The notes beneath the pieces were generated by a model. That model was not told the origin of the DNA, did not search any database, and worked only from the letters and a program-made list of their open reading frames with translations. From contig NZ_CP039424.1 of assembly GCF_005877055.1 (NCBI RefSeq), positions 3,162,001-3,226,000 on the forward strand: a stretch of 64,000 nucleotides of DNA. The letters run 5' to 3'. The translations under genes were made by a program, and so were the position numbers. Shown piece after piece: positions 14,506-22,824 of this stretch (the first letter of the stretch is position 1; each line of letters opens with the position of its first letter). Source of the DNA: Citricoccus sp. SGAir0253. Its GTDB lineage: Bacteria > Actinomycetota > Actinomycetes > Actinomycetales > Micrococcaceae.

Positions 14506-16691
14506 CGGTCCTCGCCCTCCGGTCCGGCATCGTCCGACGCCACGGCCGCCGGCTCGGCGTCCGGGTCCACCCCCGCGGCGAACTGCGAGCGGTAGAGCCG
14601 CTCGTAGGAGCCCCCCGCGGCGAGCAGCTCCTCGTGGGTGCCCTGCTCCACGATGTCCCCGTGCTCCATCACGAGGATCACGTCCGCGTCCCGGATGGTG
14701 GAGAGTCGGTGGGCGATCACGAAGGAGGTCCGGTCCGTGCGCAGGGCGGCCATCGCGTGCTGGACGAGCACCTCGGTGCGGGTGTCCACGGAGGAGGTGG
14801 CCTCGTCCAGGATGAGCAGGGCGGGGTCCGCCAGGAAGGCCCGGGCGATCGTGATGAGCTGGCGCTCCCCCGCGGAGACGGTGGCGCCCTCCTCGTCCAC
14901 CACGGTGTCGTAGCCCTCCGGCAGGGTGTGCACGAACCGGTCCACGAAGGTGGCCCGGGCGGCGGCGACCACCTCGTCGTCCGTGGCGTCGAGCCGGCCG
15001 TAGCGGATGTTCTCCCGGATGGTCCCGCCGAACAGCACCGCGTCCTGCAGCACCATGCCCACCTGGCCGCGCAGCACGGCCCGGTCCAGGGTGCGGGTGT
15101 CCACGCCGTCGAGCAGGATCCGGCCGGCGTCGATCTCGTAGAAGCGCATGACGAGGTTGACCAGCGTGGTCTTGCCGGCGCCCGTGGGCCCGACGATCGC
15201 CACGGTCTGGCCCGGCTCGGCGACCAGGGACAGGTCCCGGATGAGCGGGCGCCCCGGGGCGTAGGAGAACGCCACGTGCTCGAACTCGATGCGCCCGCGC
15301 ACCGGCCGGGCGAGCGTTCCGGGCCGGGGTCCGGCGGGGTCCGGGGTCCCGTCCGCGGCGCGGTCGGACAGGTCCGGCTCCTGCTCCTCGGCGTCGAGCA
15401 GCTCGAAGATGCGCTCGGCGGAGGCCACCCCGGACAGCAGCATGTTGGACATCCCCGCCACCTGGCCCAGCGGCTGGTTGAACTCCCGGGAGTACTGGAT
15501 GAACGCTGTCACCGCGCCCAGGGTCATCTGGCCCGTGGCCACGCGCAGCCCGCCCACCACCGCGATGCCCACGTAGCCGAGGTAGTTCACCCACTGCATG
15601 ATCGGCATGATCATCCCGGAGTAGAACTGGGCCCGGAAGGAGGCCTCGAACAGCTCCTCGTTGCGCTCGTCGAACCGGGCGCCCATGTCCTGCTGGCGGC
15701 CGAACACGGTGACCAGCTCGTGGCCCGTGAAGGACTCCTCGATGTGCCCGTTGAGCCGGCCGGTGTTGCGCCACTGCGCCGCGAACAGCCGCTGCGAGCG
15801 GCTGCCGACCAGCCCGACCACCACGGCGGACAGCGGCAGCGCGACGAGCGCGATCAGGGCCAGCTGCCAGGACAGCCAGAACATCATGACGATGATGCCC
15901 AGGATCGTCAGCACGGAGTACACGAGCGTGGCGAGGGCGTGCTGCAGGGCCTGCTGCACGTTGTCCACGTCGTTCGTGGTCCGGGAGAGCAGGTCCCCGC
16001 GCTGGCGGGTGTCGAAGTAGGACAGCGGCAGCCGGTTCACCTTGGCCTCGATGTCCTGGCGCAGCCGGAACACCACCCGCATCACCACGTCGTTGAGCAC
16101 CCGGCCCTGCAGCCACATGAACGTCTGCGCCACCACGTACATGCCGAGCACGACCAGCAGTAGCCGGGCCAGCTCGCCGAAGTCGATGCCCTGGCCGGGG
16201 ACGAACTCCATGCCGGAGAGCATGTCCGCCACCTGGCCCTGCCCCACGGCCCGCAGGCCCCGGATGACCTCCTCCTCGCTGGCCCCGGCGGGCATCCGGG
16301 AGGAGACGACCCCGCGGAAGATGACGTCCATGGCCCGGCCGAGCACGGCGGGGGCCCAGACGTTGAACACCACGGCCACCACCACGAGGGCCAGCACGGC
16401 GGCCAGGCCCAGCCGCTCCGGGCCGAAGGCCGCCAGCAGGCGCCGGGCGGAGGGCCAGAACGCCTTCGCCCGCCGGGGCGCCCCCTGGCCGTGGTGGCCG
16501 GTGGAGCCCACGCTGTCCTGCAGTTCGGTGATCTCCTCGTCCGAGAGCACGACGCCGGCCGCGCCCGCGTCCCGCCCGGCACCCCGCCGGCCCCGTGGGC
16601 CCCGCCGGCGGGCGGCGTCCCGGCCCGCGCCGCCGCGGCCGTCGTGCCGCCCGGCGCGCCCGGGGGCCGTGGTCCCCTGGTCCGCGCTCAT
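14502..16691 (-). CDS. ABC exporter subunit with canonical ATPase site (permease-ATPase half transporter)
   Basis: 729 residues. A charged Gly/Arg-rich N-terminus (~80 residues) precedes six membrane helices and a nucleotide-binding domain with Walker A GPTGAGKTT, signature VSAGERQL and Walker B ALLILDEATSSVD with the catalytic Glu. This is the catalytically complete half of a heterodimer of the BmrCD/TmrAB/TM287-288 type. The ATG at 16691 overlaps the upstream half-transporter by four bases and has GGAGG upstream. Substrate unknown, probably drugs or lipids. Confidence 0.92.
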   Translation of the reverse strand: MSADQGTTAPGRAGRHDGRGGAGRDAARRRGPRGRRGAGRDAGAAGVVLSDEEITELQDSVGSTGHHGQGAPRRAKAFWPSARRLLAAFGPERLGLAAVLALVVVAVVFNVWAPAVLGRAMDVIFRGVVSSRMPAGASEEEVIRGLRAVGQGQVADMLSGMEFVPGQGIDFGELARLLLVVLGMYVVAQTFMWLQGRVLNDVVMRVVFRLRQDIEAKVNRLPLSYFDTRQRGDLLSRTTNDVDNVQQALQHALATLVYSVLTILGIIVMMFWLSWQLALIALVALPLSAVVVGLVGSRSQRLFAAQWRNTGRLNGHIEESFTGHELVTVFGRQQDMGARFDERNEELFEASFRAQFYSGMIMPIMQWVNYLGYVGIAVVGGLRVATGQMTLGAVTAFIQYSREFNQPLGQVAGMSNMLLSGVASAERIFELLDAEEQEPDLSDRAADGTPDPAGPRPGTLARPVRGRIEFEHVAFSYAPGRPLIRDLSLVAEPGQTVAIVGPTGAGKTTLVNLVMRFYEIDAGRILLDGVDTRTLDRAVLRGQVGMVLQDAVLFGGTIRENIRYGRLDATDDEVVAAARATFVDRFVHTLPEGYDTVVDEEGATVSAGERQLITIARAFLADPALLILDEATSSVDTRTEVLVQHAMAALRTDRTSFVIAHRLSTIRDADVILVMEHGDIVEQGTHEELLAAGGSYERLYRSQFAAGVDPDAEPAAVASDDAGPEGEDR

Positions 16692-18445
16692 GCCACCTCC
16701 TCCGCGCTGAGCTGGGAGTCCACGATCTCCCGGTAGGTCTCCGAGGTCTCCAGCAGCTCCCGGTGCGTGCCGCGCCCGACGATCCGGCCGGCGTCGAGCA
16801 CCAGGATCTGGTCCGCCTCGGTGATGGTGGACACGCGCTGGGCCACGATGATCGTGGTCGCGCCCTGCGTGTACTCGGCCAGGGCCGCGCGCAGGCGGGC
16901 GTCCGTGGTGACGTCCAGGGCGGAGAACGAGTCGTCGAAGAGGTAGACCCGCGGCCGGGCCACGAGCGCCCGGGCGATGCACAGCCGCTGGCGCTGGCCC
17001 CCCGAGACGTTGGTGCCGCCCTGGGAGATCGCCGAATCCAGCCCCGTGCGCGCCGCGTCCCCCTCGCCGGTAGTGCGCCCGGCCACGAACTCCGTGGCCT
17101 GCGCCGTGTCCAGGGCCGCCCACAGCCGGTCCTCGGGCGCGTCCGGGTCCCCGAACCGCAGGTTCTCCGCCACGGTCCCGGAGAACAGGTAGGGCCGTTG
17201 CGGCACGAGGCCCACGGCGCGGGTGAGCGTGGCCCGGGACAGCTCGGTGACGGGGACGCCGTCCACCAGGACGGTGCCGCCGGTGGCGTCGTGGAGCCGC
17301 GGGACGAGGTTGACGAGCGTGGTCTTGCCGGAGCCGGTGGAGCCGATGATCGCCGTGGTCCGCCCGGCCGGGGCCGTGAAGGAGATCCCGTCCAGCACGG
17401 GGGCGGCCGCCCCCGGGTAGGCGAAGGTGACGTCCCGGAACTCCACGGTCCCCTCGGGGAGCGCCGGGGTGACCGGGTGGGCGGGCTCCTCCACCGAACC
17501 GCTGGTGGAGAGCACCTCGTCGATGCGCCGGGCGCAGACGATCGCCCGCGGGAGCATCATCACCATGAAGGTGCCCATCATCACCGCCATGAGGATCTGC
17601 AGCAGGTACTGCATGAAGGCGGTCAGGGAGCCGACCTCCACCACCCCGGCGTCCACCCGCAGCCCGCCGAACCACAGCACGGCCGCGGTGGCCAGGTGCA
17701 GGACCATGGTGATGACCGGGCCCATCAGCACGAACAGCCGGCCGATCCGCACCGAGGTGTCCGTGAGCGCGGCGTTGGCGTCCGTGAACCGGCGCTGCTC
17801 GTGCTCCTCGCGTACGAACGCCCGGACCACGCGGATGCCCATGACCTGCTCGCGCATCACGGCGTTGACGCCGTCGATGTTGCCCTGCATGCGCTCGAAC
17901 AGCGGCATCAGCCGGCGCACCAGCAGGCCCACCAGGACCAGCAGCAGCGGCACGGAGACCCAGACGAGCCAGGACAGCCCGGCGTCCTGGCGGACGGCCA
18001 TGATGATCCCGCCGATGGACATGATCGGCACCGCCACCATGAAGTTCAGGGCCATCAGGGTGACCATCTGCACCTGCTGGACGTCGTTCGTCCCGCGCGT
18101 GATCAGGGTCGGCGCCCCGAAGCGGCCGATCTCCTCCGCGGAGAACCCGTCCACGTGCCGGTAGACGGCCCGGCGCAGGTCACGGCCGATCCCCATGGCC
18201 ACCCGGGCCCCGCACCAGACGGCGCCGATGGCCGCGACCACCTGGGCCAGGGCCACGGCGAGCATCACCGCGCCCGTGCGCCAGATGTGGCCGGTGTCCC
18301 CCACGGCCACGCCGTGGTCGATGATGTCCGCGTTGAGGCTGGGCAGGTACAGCGTGGCCAGGGTGGCGGCCAGCTGGAGCACCAGCACGGCCAGGACGAG
18401 GCGGCGGTGGGGCCGGCCGTACCGCCGAAGGAGTGTCCACAGCAT
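16688..18445 (-). CDS. ABC exporter subunit with degenerate ATPase site
   Basis: 585 residues, six membrane helices then an ATPase domain with Walker A GSTGSGKTT, signature VSGGQRQR and Walker B VYLFDDSFSALD, in which the catalytic Glu is replaced by Asp. This is the pattern of the degenerate half in heterodimeric exporters. Start ATG 18445 (MLWTLLRRYG) has GGAAG eight bases upstream and is preferred to the frame's extension, which is Pro/Arg-rich and featureless. First gene of a three-gene operon. Confidence 0.92.
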   Translation of the reverse strand: MLWTLLRRYGRPHRRLVLAVLVLQLAATLATLYLPSLNADIIDHGVAVGDTGHIWRTGAVMLAVALAQVVAAIGAVWCGARVAMGIGRDLRRAVYRHVDGFSAEEIGRFGAPTLITRGTNDVQQVQMVTLMALNFMVAVPIMSIGGIIMAVRQDAGLSWLVWVSVPLLLVLVGLLVRRLMPLFERMQGNIDGVNAVMREQVMGIRVVRAFVREEHEQRRFTDANAALTDTSVRIGRLFVLMGPVITMVLHLATAAVLWFGGLRVDAGVVEVGSLTAFMQYLLQILMAVMMGTFMVMMLPRAIVCARRIDEVLSTSGSVEEPAHPVTPALPEGTVEFRDVTFAYPGAAAPVLDGISFTAPAGRTTAIIGSTGSGKTTLVNLVPRLHDATGGTVLVDGVPVTELSRATLTRAVGLVPQRPYLFSGTVAENLRFGDPDAPEDRLWAALDTAQATEFVAGRTTGEGDAARTGLDSAISQGGTNVSGGQRQRLCIARALVARPRVYLFDDSFSALDVTTDARLRAALAEYTQGATTIIVAQRVSTITEADQILVLDAGRIVGRGTHRELLETSETYREIVDSQLSAEEVA

Positions 18446-18816
18446 GGGTGTCGCTTCCGGATCGTTCGGTCCCGTCCCGGGTGGGGGCGCGGGGTGGACG
18501 TCCCCGGGCCGGTCCGCCGGACGGCCCGTGCGGGCCCGCGGGCGCCCGGTGCGCGGTGCCCGCGAGGCGGGCGCCCGGTGCGTGGTGCCCGGGGCGGCGG
18601 GGGCGCGGCGAGGACGGGGCTGGGAGTGTCCACGACCATCATGCACCACCCCCGGCACCGGCGGGTCACCCGGCCCTCCCCCTCATCTGCAGGTCGAAAG
18701 TGCACCGTTCCAGCCCGGATCGGGGCTCGTTCCGGGGCGCTTTCGACCGCCAGTTGCGAACAGCGCCAGTTGCGCACAGGGGCCGGAGTGCTCGGGGGAC
18801 CAGGGCGCACGGGGGC
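18446..18816. promoter_or_regulatory. 371-bp intergenic region upstream of the ABC exporter, repeat-bearing
   Basis: No gene is supported. It holds an inverted repeat GGTCGAAAGTGC (18692-18703) / GCGCTTTCGACC (18737-18748), 11 of 12 matching, and directly adjoining it two tandem 16-bp copies (18748-18763 and 18764-18779) differing at one base, built on CGCCAGTTGCG. The rest is GC-rich with a low-quality open frame. The repeats probably bind a regulator of the exporter; no regulator gene is adjacent. Confidence 0.45.
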
Positions 18817-19713
18817 TCAGGTCAGGTGGTCGCAGCGCCCCTCGGCCCAGTCCGCATGCCGGCGCGCCGAGCGGTGCACCACCGCGCGGGCGTCCGTGGC
18901 GATGCAGCCGGTGAAGTTGTCGTAGAGCCGGTCGTAGTCGTACCGGTCCAGGTGCTCGGCGATCCGCAGCGCCACCCGCCCGGACAGCGGCAGGTAGTTG
19001 GGGAAGGAGCGCATGAACGTGGTCCAGGCCCGGTCCCGGGCCACGCCCACCGTGTCCCCGGCCAGCAGCACGCCCCGGCCGTCCCGCGCGGTGAAGTGCA
19101 CCACCACGCTGCCGGGGAAGTGCCCGCCCGGCTGGGAGGCCGTGACCCCGGGCAGCGGCTCGAGCGTCCCGGACCACCGCACGGGGTTCGGCGGGCGCCG
19201 GGCCGGCCAGCCGGCGTCGGGCTCGGAGACGTACACCGGCGCGTTCCCGAACGCCGCCGACCACTCGGACTGCACCCCGTACATGTGCGGGTGCGAGGCG
19301 ATGATCCCGGCGAGGCCCCCCAGCCCGGCCACCGCCGCCACCGCGGCCTCGTCCACGTAGGCGGGGACGTCCACCATGAGGTTCCCGGCCGGGGTCACCA
19401 GCACCTTGGCGTGCTGGCCGATCCCGACGCCGCCGCGCACCGGCAGCGCCCACAGGCCCGGTTCCAGCTCGGCCGGCCGGATCGCGGCGCCCCCGGCGCG
19501 CAGCTCGCCGAGGGTGGTCCAGCGCTGCCCGTCCGCGGGCACCCACTGGCGGTCGTCCGCGCAGACGGCGCACACCGCCGGGAGGGCGGCGGGATCGTGC
19601 TCCACCCCGCACGTGGCGCACAGGACGGCGGCGTCCCGCCCGGGGTCCGGCGGGACGGGACCGGCGGCGGCCCGGCTGGTGGGGGACCCGGTGCCCGGGG
19701 TCTGGGTGTCCAT
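18817..19713 (-). CDS. MBL-fold metallohydrolase with N-terminal zinc ribbon
   Basis: 298 residues. Residues about 25-50 contain CATCGVEHDP and CAVCADD, a C-x2-C/C-x2-C zinc ribbon. The beta-lactamase fold follows with ASHPHMYG in the position of HxHxDH (the Asp is missing), GGHFPGS and LLAGDT. This subgroup is common in actinobacteria and its substrate is unknown. The start at 19713 fits a -10 TACACT nine bases upstream; an extension to 19794 crosses the divergent gene's start and is rejected. Divergent from an AHSA1 gene with overlapping promoters. Confidence 0.85.
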   Translation of the reverse strand: MDTQTPGTGSPTSRAAAGPVPPDPGRDAAVLCATCGVEHDPAALPAVCAVCADDRQWVPADGQRWTTLGELRAGGAAIRPAELEPGLWALPVRGGVGIGQHAKVLVTPAGNLMVDVPAYVDEAAVAAVAGLGGLAGIIASHPHMYGVQSEWSAAFGNAPVYVSEPDAGWPARRPPNPVRWSGTLEPLPGVTASQPGGHFPGSVVVHFTARDGRGVLLAGDTVGVARDRAWTTFMRSFPNYLPLSGRVALRIAEHLDRYDYDRLYDNFTGCIATDARAVVHRSARRHADWAEGRCDHLT

Positions 19714-19722
19714 GGTCCCGGC

Positions 19723-19732
19723 AGTGTAGGTT
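19723..19732. promoter_or_regulatory. Overlapping divergent -10 elements sharing one TA step
   Basis: AGTGTAGGTT reads TAGGTT on the plus strand (19727-19732, six bases before ATG 19739) and TACACT on the minus strand (19728-19723, nine bases before ATG 19713). The two hexamers share the TA at 19727-19728, giving an ANNNTANNNT element serving both directions. Confidence 0.5.
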
Positions 19733-19738
19733 CCGGTC

Positions 19739-20233
19739 ATGACCGCAGGACAGGCCCCGGACCCGGAGGCGCCCCTCACCGAGCTCACCTTCACCGTGGC
19801 CGGGCGGATCGCCCGGCCCGTGGCGGAGGTGTACGAGGCGGTGGCGGACCCGGAGCAGCTCGCCCGCTACTTCACCACGGGCGGCGCGATCGGCCGACTG
19901 GAGACCGGCGCCCAGGTCACGTGGGACTTCGCCGACCACCCGGGGGCGTTCCCGGTGGACGTGGTCGAGGCGAGCGCGCCCCGGCGGATCGTGCTGCGCT
20001 GGGACGGCGAGGCCACCGTGGACGAGTCGGACACCACGACCGCGACGATCGAGTTCGCGCCCCTGGACGGCGACGAGCGCACGCTCGTGAGCATCACCGA
20101 GTCCTCGTGGCGGCCCACCGTGGAGGGGGCGCAGAACGCCTTCGGCAACTGCATGGGCTGGACCGGGATGATCGCGGCCCTGAAGGCCTGGCTGGAGTAC
20201 GGCGTCGTCCTGCGGGAGGGCTTCTACGCCTAG
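19739..20233 (+). CDS. SRPBCC-domain protein of the AHSA1 type
   Basis: 164 residues. AHSA1-like SRPBCC domain: TFTVAGRIARPVAEVYEAVADPEQLARYFTT-type opening, GAQVTWDFADHPGAFPVDVVE in the middle and the closing NAFGNCMGWTGMIAALKAWLEYG helix typical of this subgroup. Such proteins are often ligand-binding or regulatory partners of ArsR-like proteins, but no such neighbour is present. ATG start follows a -10 by six bases (leaderless). Divergent from the MBL gene. Confidence 0.85.
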   Translation: MTAGQAPDPEAPLTELTFTVAGRIARPVAEVYEAVADPEQLARYFTTGGAIGRLETGAQVTWDFADHPGAFPVDVVEASAPRRIVLRWDGEATVDESDTTTATIEFAPLDGDERTLVSITESSWRPTVEGAQNAFGNCMGWTGMIAALKAWLEYGVVLREGFYA

Positions 20234-20238
20234 GCCAC

Positions 20239-20271
20239 GCCGAGTTCATGCCGAGGTCATGCCGGGGTCAC
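20239..20271. repeat. Three tandem 11-bp repeats
   Basis: Units GCCGAGTTCAT, GCCGAGGTCAT and GCCGGGGTCAC follow each other without gaps between two convergent genes; the last overlaps the stop codon of the thioesterase (20268-20270). The period equals about one DNA turn. Confidence 0.6.
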
Positions 20272-21221
20272 GCCTGGGTGCGGCCCGCCCACTCGTGGGC
20301 GGCCTTGTTGCGCAGTCCCACCAGCTCCAGGGCGCGGCGCTCGAGCACCCGGTCCTGCTCGGTGGCCGCCCGCCACTGCCGGACCGGCACCGCGCGGCCG
20401 TCCGGGCCGGTGGAGACCATCACGCTGAGCCCGTGGGCGATGAGCCGCGGCTCGCGCTCGCGCCGGTCCCCCGCCCGGGCACGGACGGAGACGTGCATGG
20501 AGCGCGCCGAGGTGTGCACCAGCTGGGCCTCGAGCTCCACCAGGTCCCCCACGCGCACGGGCTGGTAGAACCGGACGCCGCCGGCGAACACCGCCACCAC
20601 GGGCAGTCCGGACCACCGGGAGGCGCACACGTCCGCGGCCTCGTCGATCCACCGCATCACCACGCCGCCCTGGACCTTCTCGCCCGGGTAGACCTCGCGC
20701 GTGCTGGCGATGAAGCGCAGCACCACGGTCTCGGCGGTCATCTCCCCCAGGAAGGGCGCCTCCACGAGCGCCTCCTCCATCTCGCGGCGGATCGACTGGC
20801 GCGCCATGGCCATCCGCTCGTGCTCGCGATCCTCCTCGGTGCTGGGCTCCCAGCGGCGCACGGGCACCGGCGTGCCGCCGGCGTCCACGGCCACGTAGAC
20901 CATGACGCACTCCGTGGAGACGAGGGACCTGCCGTCCGCGTCCTTGCTCTCCGGCAGCACCACGCGCGTCTGCACGTGCACGGAGGTGCGCCCCGTGTGC
21001 ACCACGCGCGCCTGCACGATCACCCGCGTCTCCACCGGGACCGGGTGGGAGAAGTGCATGTTCCCCACGTAGGAGGCCACCACGTCCGCCCCGGACCAGC
21101 TGGCCGCGGCGGCGTAGGCGGTCTTGTCGATCCACGTCATGACGGTGCCGGCGTCCACCGAGCCGTCCGGGTGGTCGTAGGCCTCGGCACGGAACTGGAG
21201 GGCGATGGAACTGCGGGGCAT
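20268..21221 (-). CDS. Acyl-CoA thioesterase with two hotdog domains
   Basis: 317 residues in two repeats. Each holds a 4HBT hotdog core: first about residues 5-125 (DAGTVMTWIDKTAYAAAASW, VASYVGNMHFSHPV), second about 165-275 (GEKVQGGVVMRWIDEAADVC, VFAGGVRFYQPVRVGDLVE). Double-hotdog cytosolic thioesterases hydrolyse medium to long acyl-CoAs. The ATG at 21221 is six bases after TAGGTT, a leaderless start. A diverged paralogue is transcribed the other way 78 bp away. Confidence 0.88.
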   Translation of the reverse strand: MPRSSIALQFRAEAYDHPDGSVDAGTVMTWIDKTAYAAAASWSGADVVASYVGNMHFSHPVPVETRVIVQARVVHTGRTSVHVQTRVVLPESKDADGRSLVSTECVMVYVAVDAGGTPVPVRRWEPSTEEDREHERMAMARQSIRREMEEALVEAPFLGEMTAETVVLRFIASTREVYPGEKVQGGVVMRWIDEAADVCASRWSGLPVVAVFAGGVRFYQPVRVGDLVELEAQLVHTSARSMHVSVRARAGDRREREPRLIAHGLSVMVSTGPDGRAVPVRQWRAATEQDRVLERRALELVGLRNKAAHEWAGRTQA

Positions 21222-21299
21222 GACTCGAACCTAGCACCCGTGACGCACGCCACGTCCGGGCCGTTCTCGCCCAGTGGGAACTCCCGGCACAATGGGGCC

Positions 21300-22343
21300 A
21301 TGGAGACTGCACCCCCGCCGCCCGCGCCCGCCGGCGAGCGCCGCCACGAGGTGACCCTGCGCTTCCTGGCCGCCCCCACGGACCGCGGGCACGCCGGGAC
21401 GGTGGACGCCGGCCGGGTCCTCGAGTGGATCGACAAGGCCGCCTTCGCCGCGGCCACCGCGTGGTCCGGCTCCTACTGCGTGACCGCGTACGTGGGCAAC
21501 ATCCACTTCCGCGATCCCGTCCAGGTGGGGGAGATGGTGGAGGTCACCGCGACCGTCCTCTACACCGGGCGGACCTCCCTGCACATCAGCACCATGGTCA
21601 GCTCGGGGGACCCGAAGACCGGCGCCCTCGAGGAGCGGGCCCGCTGCCTGGTGGTCTTCGTGGCCGTGGACCGGGACGGCCGCGCCCAGCCGGTGCCCGA
21701 GTTCGTCCCGCGCACCCTGGAGCAGCAACTGGCCCGGGAGTACGCCCTCTCCCGCATCCCCGTGCGGGACGAGATCGCGGCGGAGCTGAAGAAGCAGCGG
21801 TACACGGACGCCGGCACCGCCGAGCGCGTGGTGCTGCGCTTCCTGGCCGCCCCCACGGACGTCAACTGGGGCGGCAAGGTCCACGGCGGGATCGTCATGG
21901 AGTGGATCGACCAGGCCGCCTACCTGTGCTCCTCGCGCTACTGCGGCCGGGACACGGTGGCCGTGTTCTCCGGCGGCATCCGGTTCCTGCAGCCCCTGCA
22001 CATCGGGGACCTCGTGGAGGTCGAGGCCCGGCTGATCTACACCGGGCACAAGGGCATGCACATCGCCGTGGAGGTCCGCTCGGGGGATCCCAAGGGCTCG
22101 GAGCTGCGGCTGACCACCAACTGCATCACCGTCATGGTGGCCCGCGACGACGAGGGCACCTCGGTGCCCGTGGAGCCCTGGGTGCCGGTCACGGAGGAGG
22201 ACCGGCGGCTGTGGCAGCACGCCCGCGACCTGCTGATGATCCGCGGCCGCGCCCCGGGCAACCGCCTGCCCAACCACCTGCTGGCCGAGCCGTCCGGGGT
22301 CGCCGGGACGGCCGGCGGCCCCGCCGAGGAGGAGGGATCCTGA
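21300..22343 (+). CDS. Acyl-CoA thioesterase with two hotdog domains (paralogue)
   Basis: 347 residues. The two hotdog halves are about residues 15-135 (DAGRVLEWIDKAAFAAATAW, YVGNIHFRDPVQVGEMVE) and 180-290 (GGKVHGGIVMEWIDQAAYLC, FSGGIRFLQPLHIGDLVE). Same architecture as the divergent neighbour, with clear sequence similarity in every motif. Start ATG 21300 follows CACAAT by six bases, so it is probably leaderless. The stop overlaps the start of the HEAT-repeat gene by one base, so the two are coupled. Confidence 0.88.
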   Translation: METAPPPPAPAGERRHEVTLRFLAAPTDRGHAGTVDAGRVLEWIDKAAFAAATAWSGSYCVTAYVGNIHFRDPVQVGEMVEVTATVLYTGRTSLHISTMVSSGDPKTGALEERARCLVVFVAVDRDGRAQPVPEFVPRTLEQQLAREYALSRIPVRDEIAAELKKQRYTDAGTAERVVLRFLAAPTDVNWGGKVHGGIVMEWIDQAAYLCSSRYCGRDTVAVFSGGIRFLQPLHIGDLVEVEARLIYTGHKGMHIAVEVRSGDPKGSELRLTTNCITVMVARDDEGTSVPVEPWVPVTEEDRRLWQHARDLLMIRGRAPGNRLPNHLLAEPSGVAGTAGGPAEEEGS

Positions 22344-22726
22344 TGGACCGCCACGACTGGGACGTGCACCTGCCGGAGCCCCACCGCCCCCGGCCCGACG
22401 CCGGCCCCGTGCCGCCCGCGGCCGTGCTCGCCGGGCTGGAGAGCGAGGACTGGCAGGTGCGCGAGGCCGCCTGCCGCGTGGCCGGCGGCCAGGGCGTCAC
22501 GGAGGCCGAGCGGGCGCTCGAGGGCCTGCTGGCCGACCCGGACCCGCGCGTGCGCAGCGCCGCGGCCCACGCCCTGGGCACGGTCGGCCGGGAGAGCGCC
22601 GCCCGGGTCCTGCACGGGCTCGTGATGGACCCGGACTCCGTGCTGGCGTCCGCCGCCGAGGAGGCCCTGGAGCGCATCGCCGAGCGGCTCGGCCGCCCGG
22701 ACCTGCGCCCCGGGACCGACTACTGA
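22343..22726 (+). CDS. HEAT-repeat protein
   Basis: 127 residues. After a Pro-rich N-terminus come three to four helical repeats: EDWQVREAACRVAGGQG, DPRVRSAAAHALGTVG and DSVLASAAEEALERIAERLG, typical HEAT_2/PBS-lyase type units. These act as protein-binding scaffolds. TGATG overlap with the thioesterase and a purine-rich GAGGAGGGA upstream indicate coupled translation. Function of the pair unknown. Confidence 0.82.
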   Translation: MDRHDWDVHLPEPHRPRPDAGPVPPAAVLAGLESEDWQVREAACRVAGGQGVTEAERALEGLLADPDPRVRSAAAHALGTVGRESAARVLHGLVMDPDSVLASAAEEALERIAERLGRPDLRPGTDY

Positions 22727-22744
22727 GCCGACTGGCGGACCGAC

Positions 22745-22765
22745 GGCCCGGCCGACGACCGGGCC
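22745..22765 (+). terminator. Short hairpin after the HEAT-repeat gene
   Basis: GGCCCGG (22745-22751) pairs with CCGGGCC (22759-22765) across a seven-base loop. No T-run; weak candidate. Confidence 0.3.
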
Positions 22766-22824
22766 CCGCGCGGCGCCGGGGACCGTGGAGGCCGGGTGCC
22801 ACCCCTCGGTACCCTTGGGGCATC

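Noticed and set aside
18446-18810. Open frames in the gene-free stretch upstream of the ABC exporter
   Set aside because: Pro/Arg-rich, no start signals, no recognisable motif; the segment carries repeats instead.
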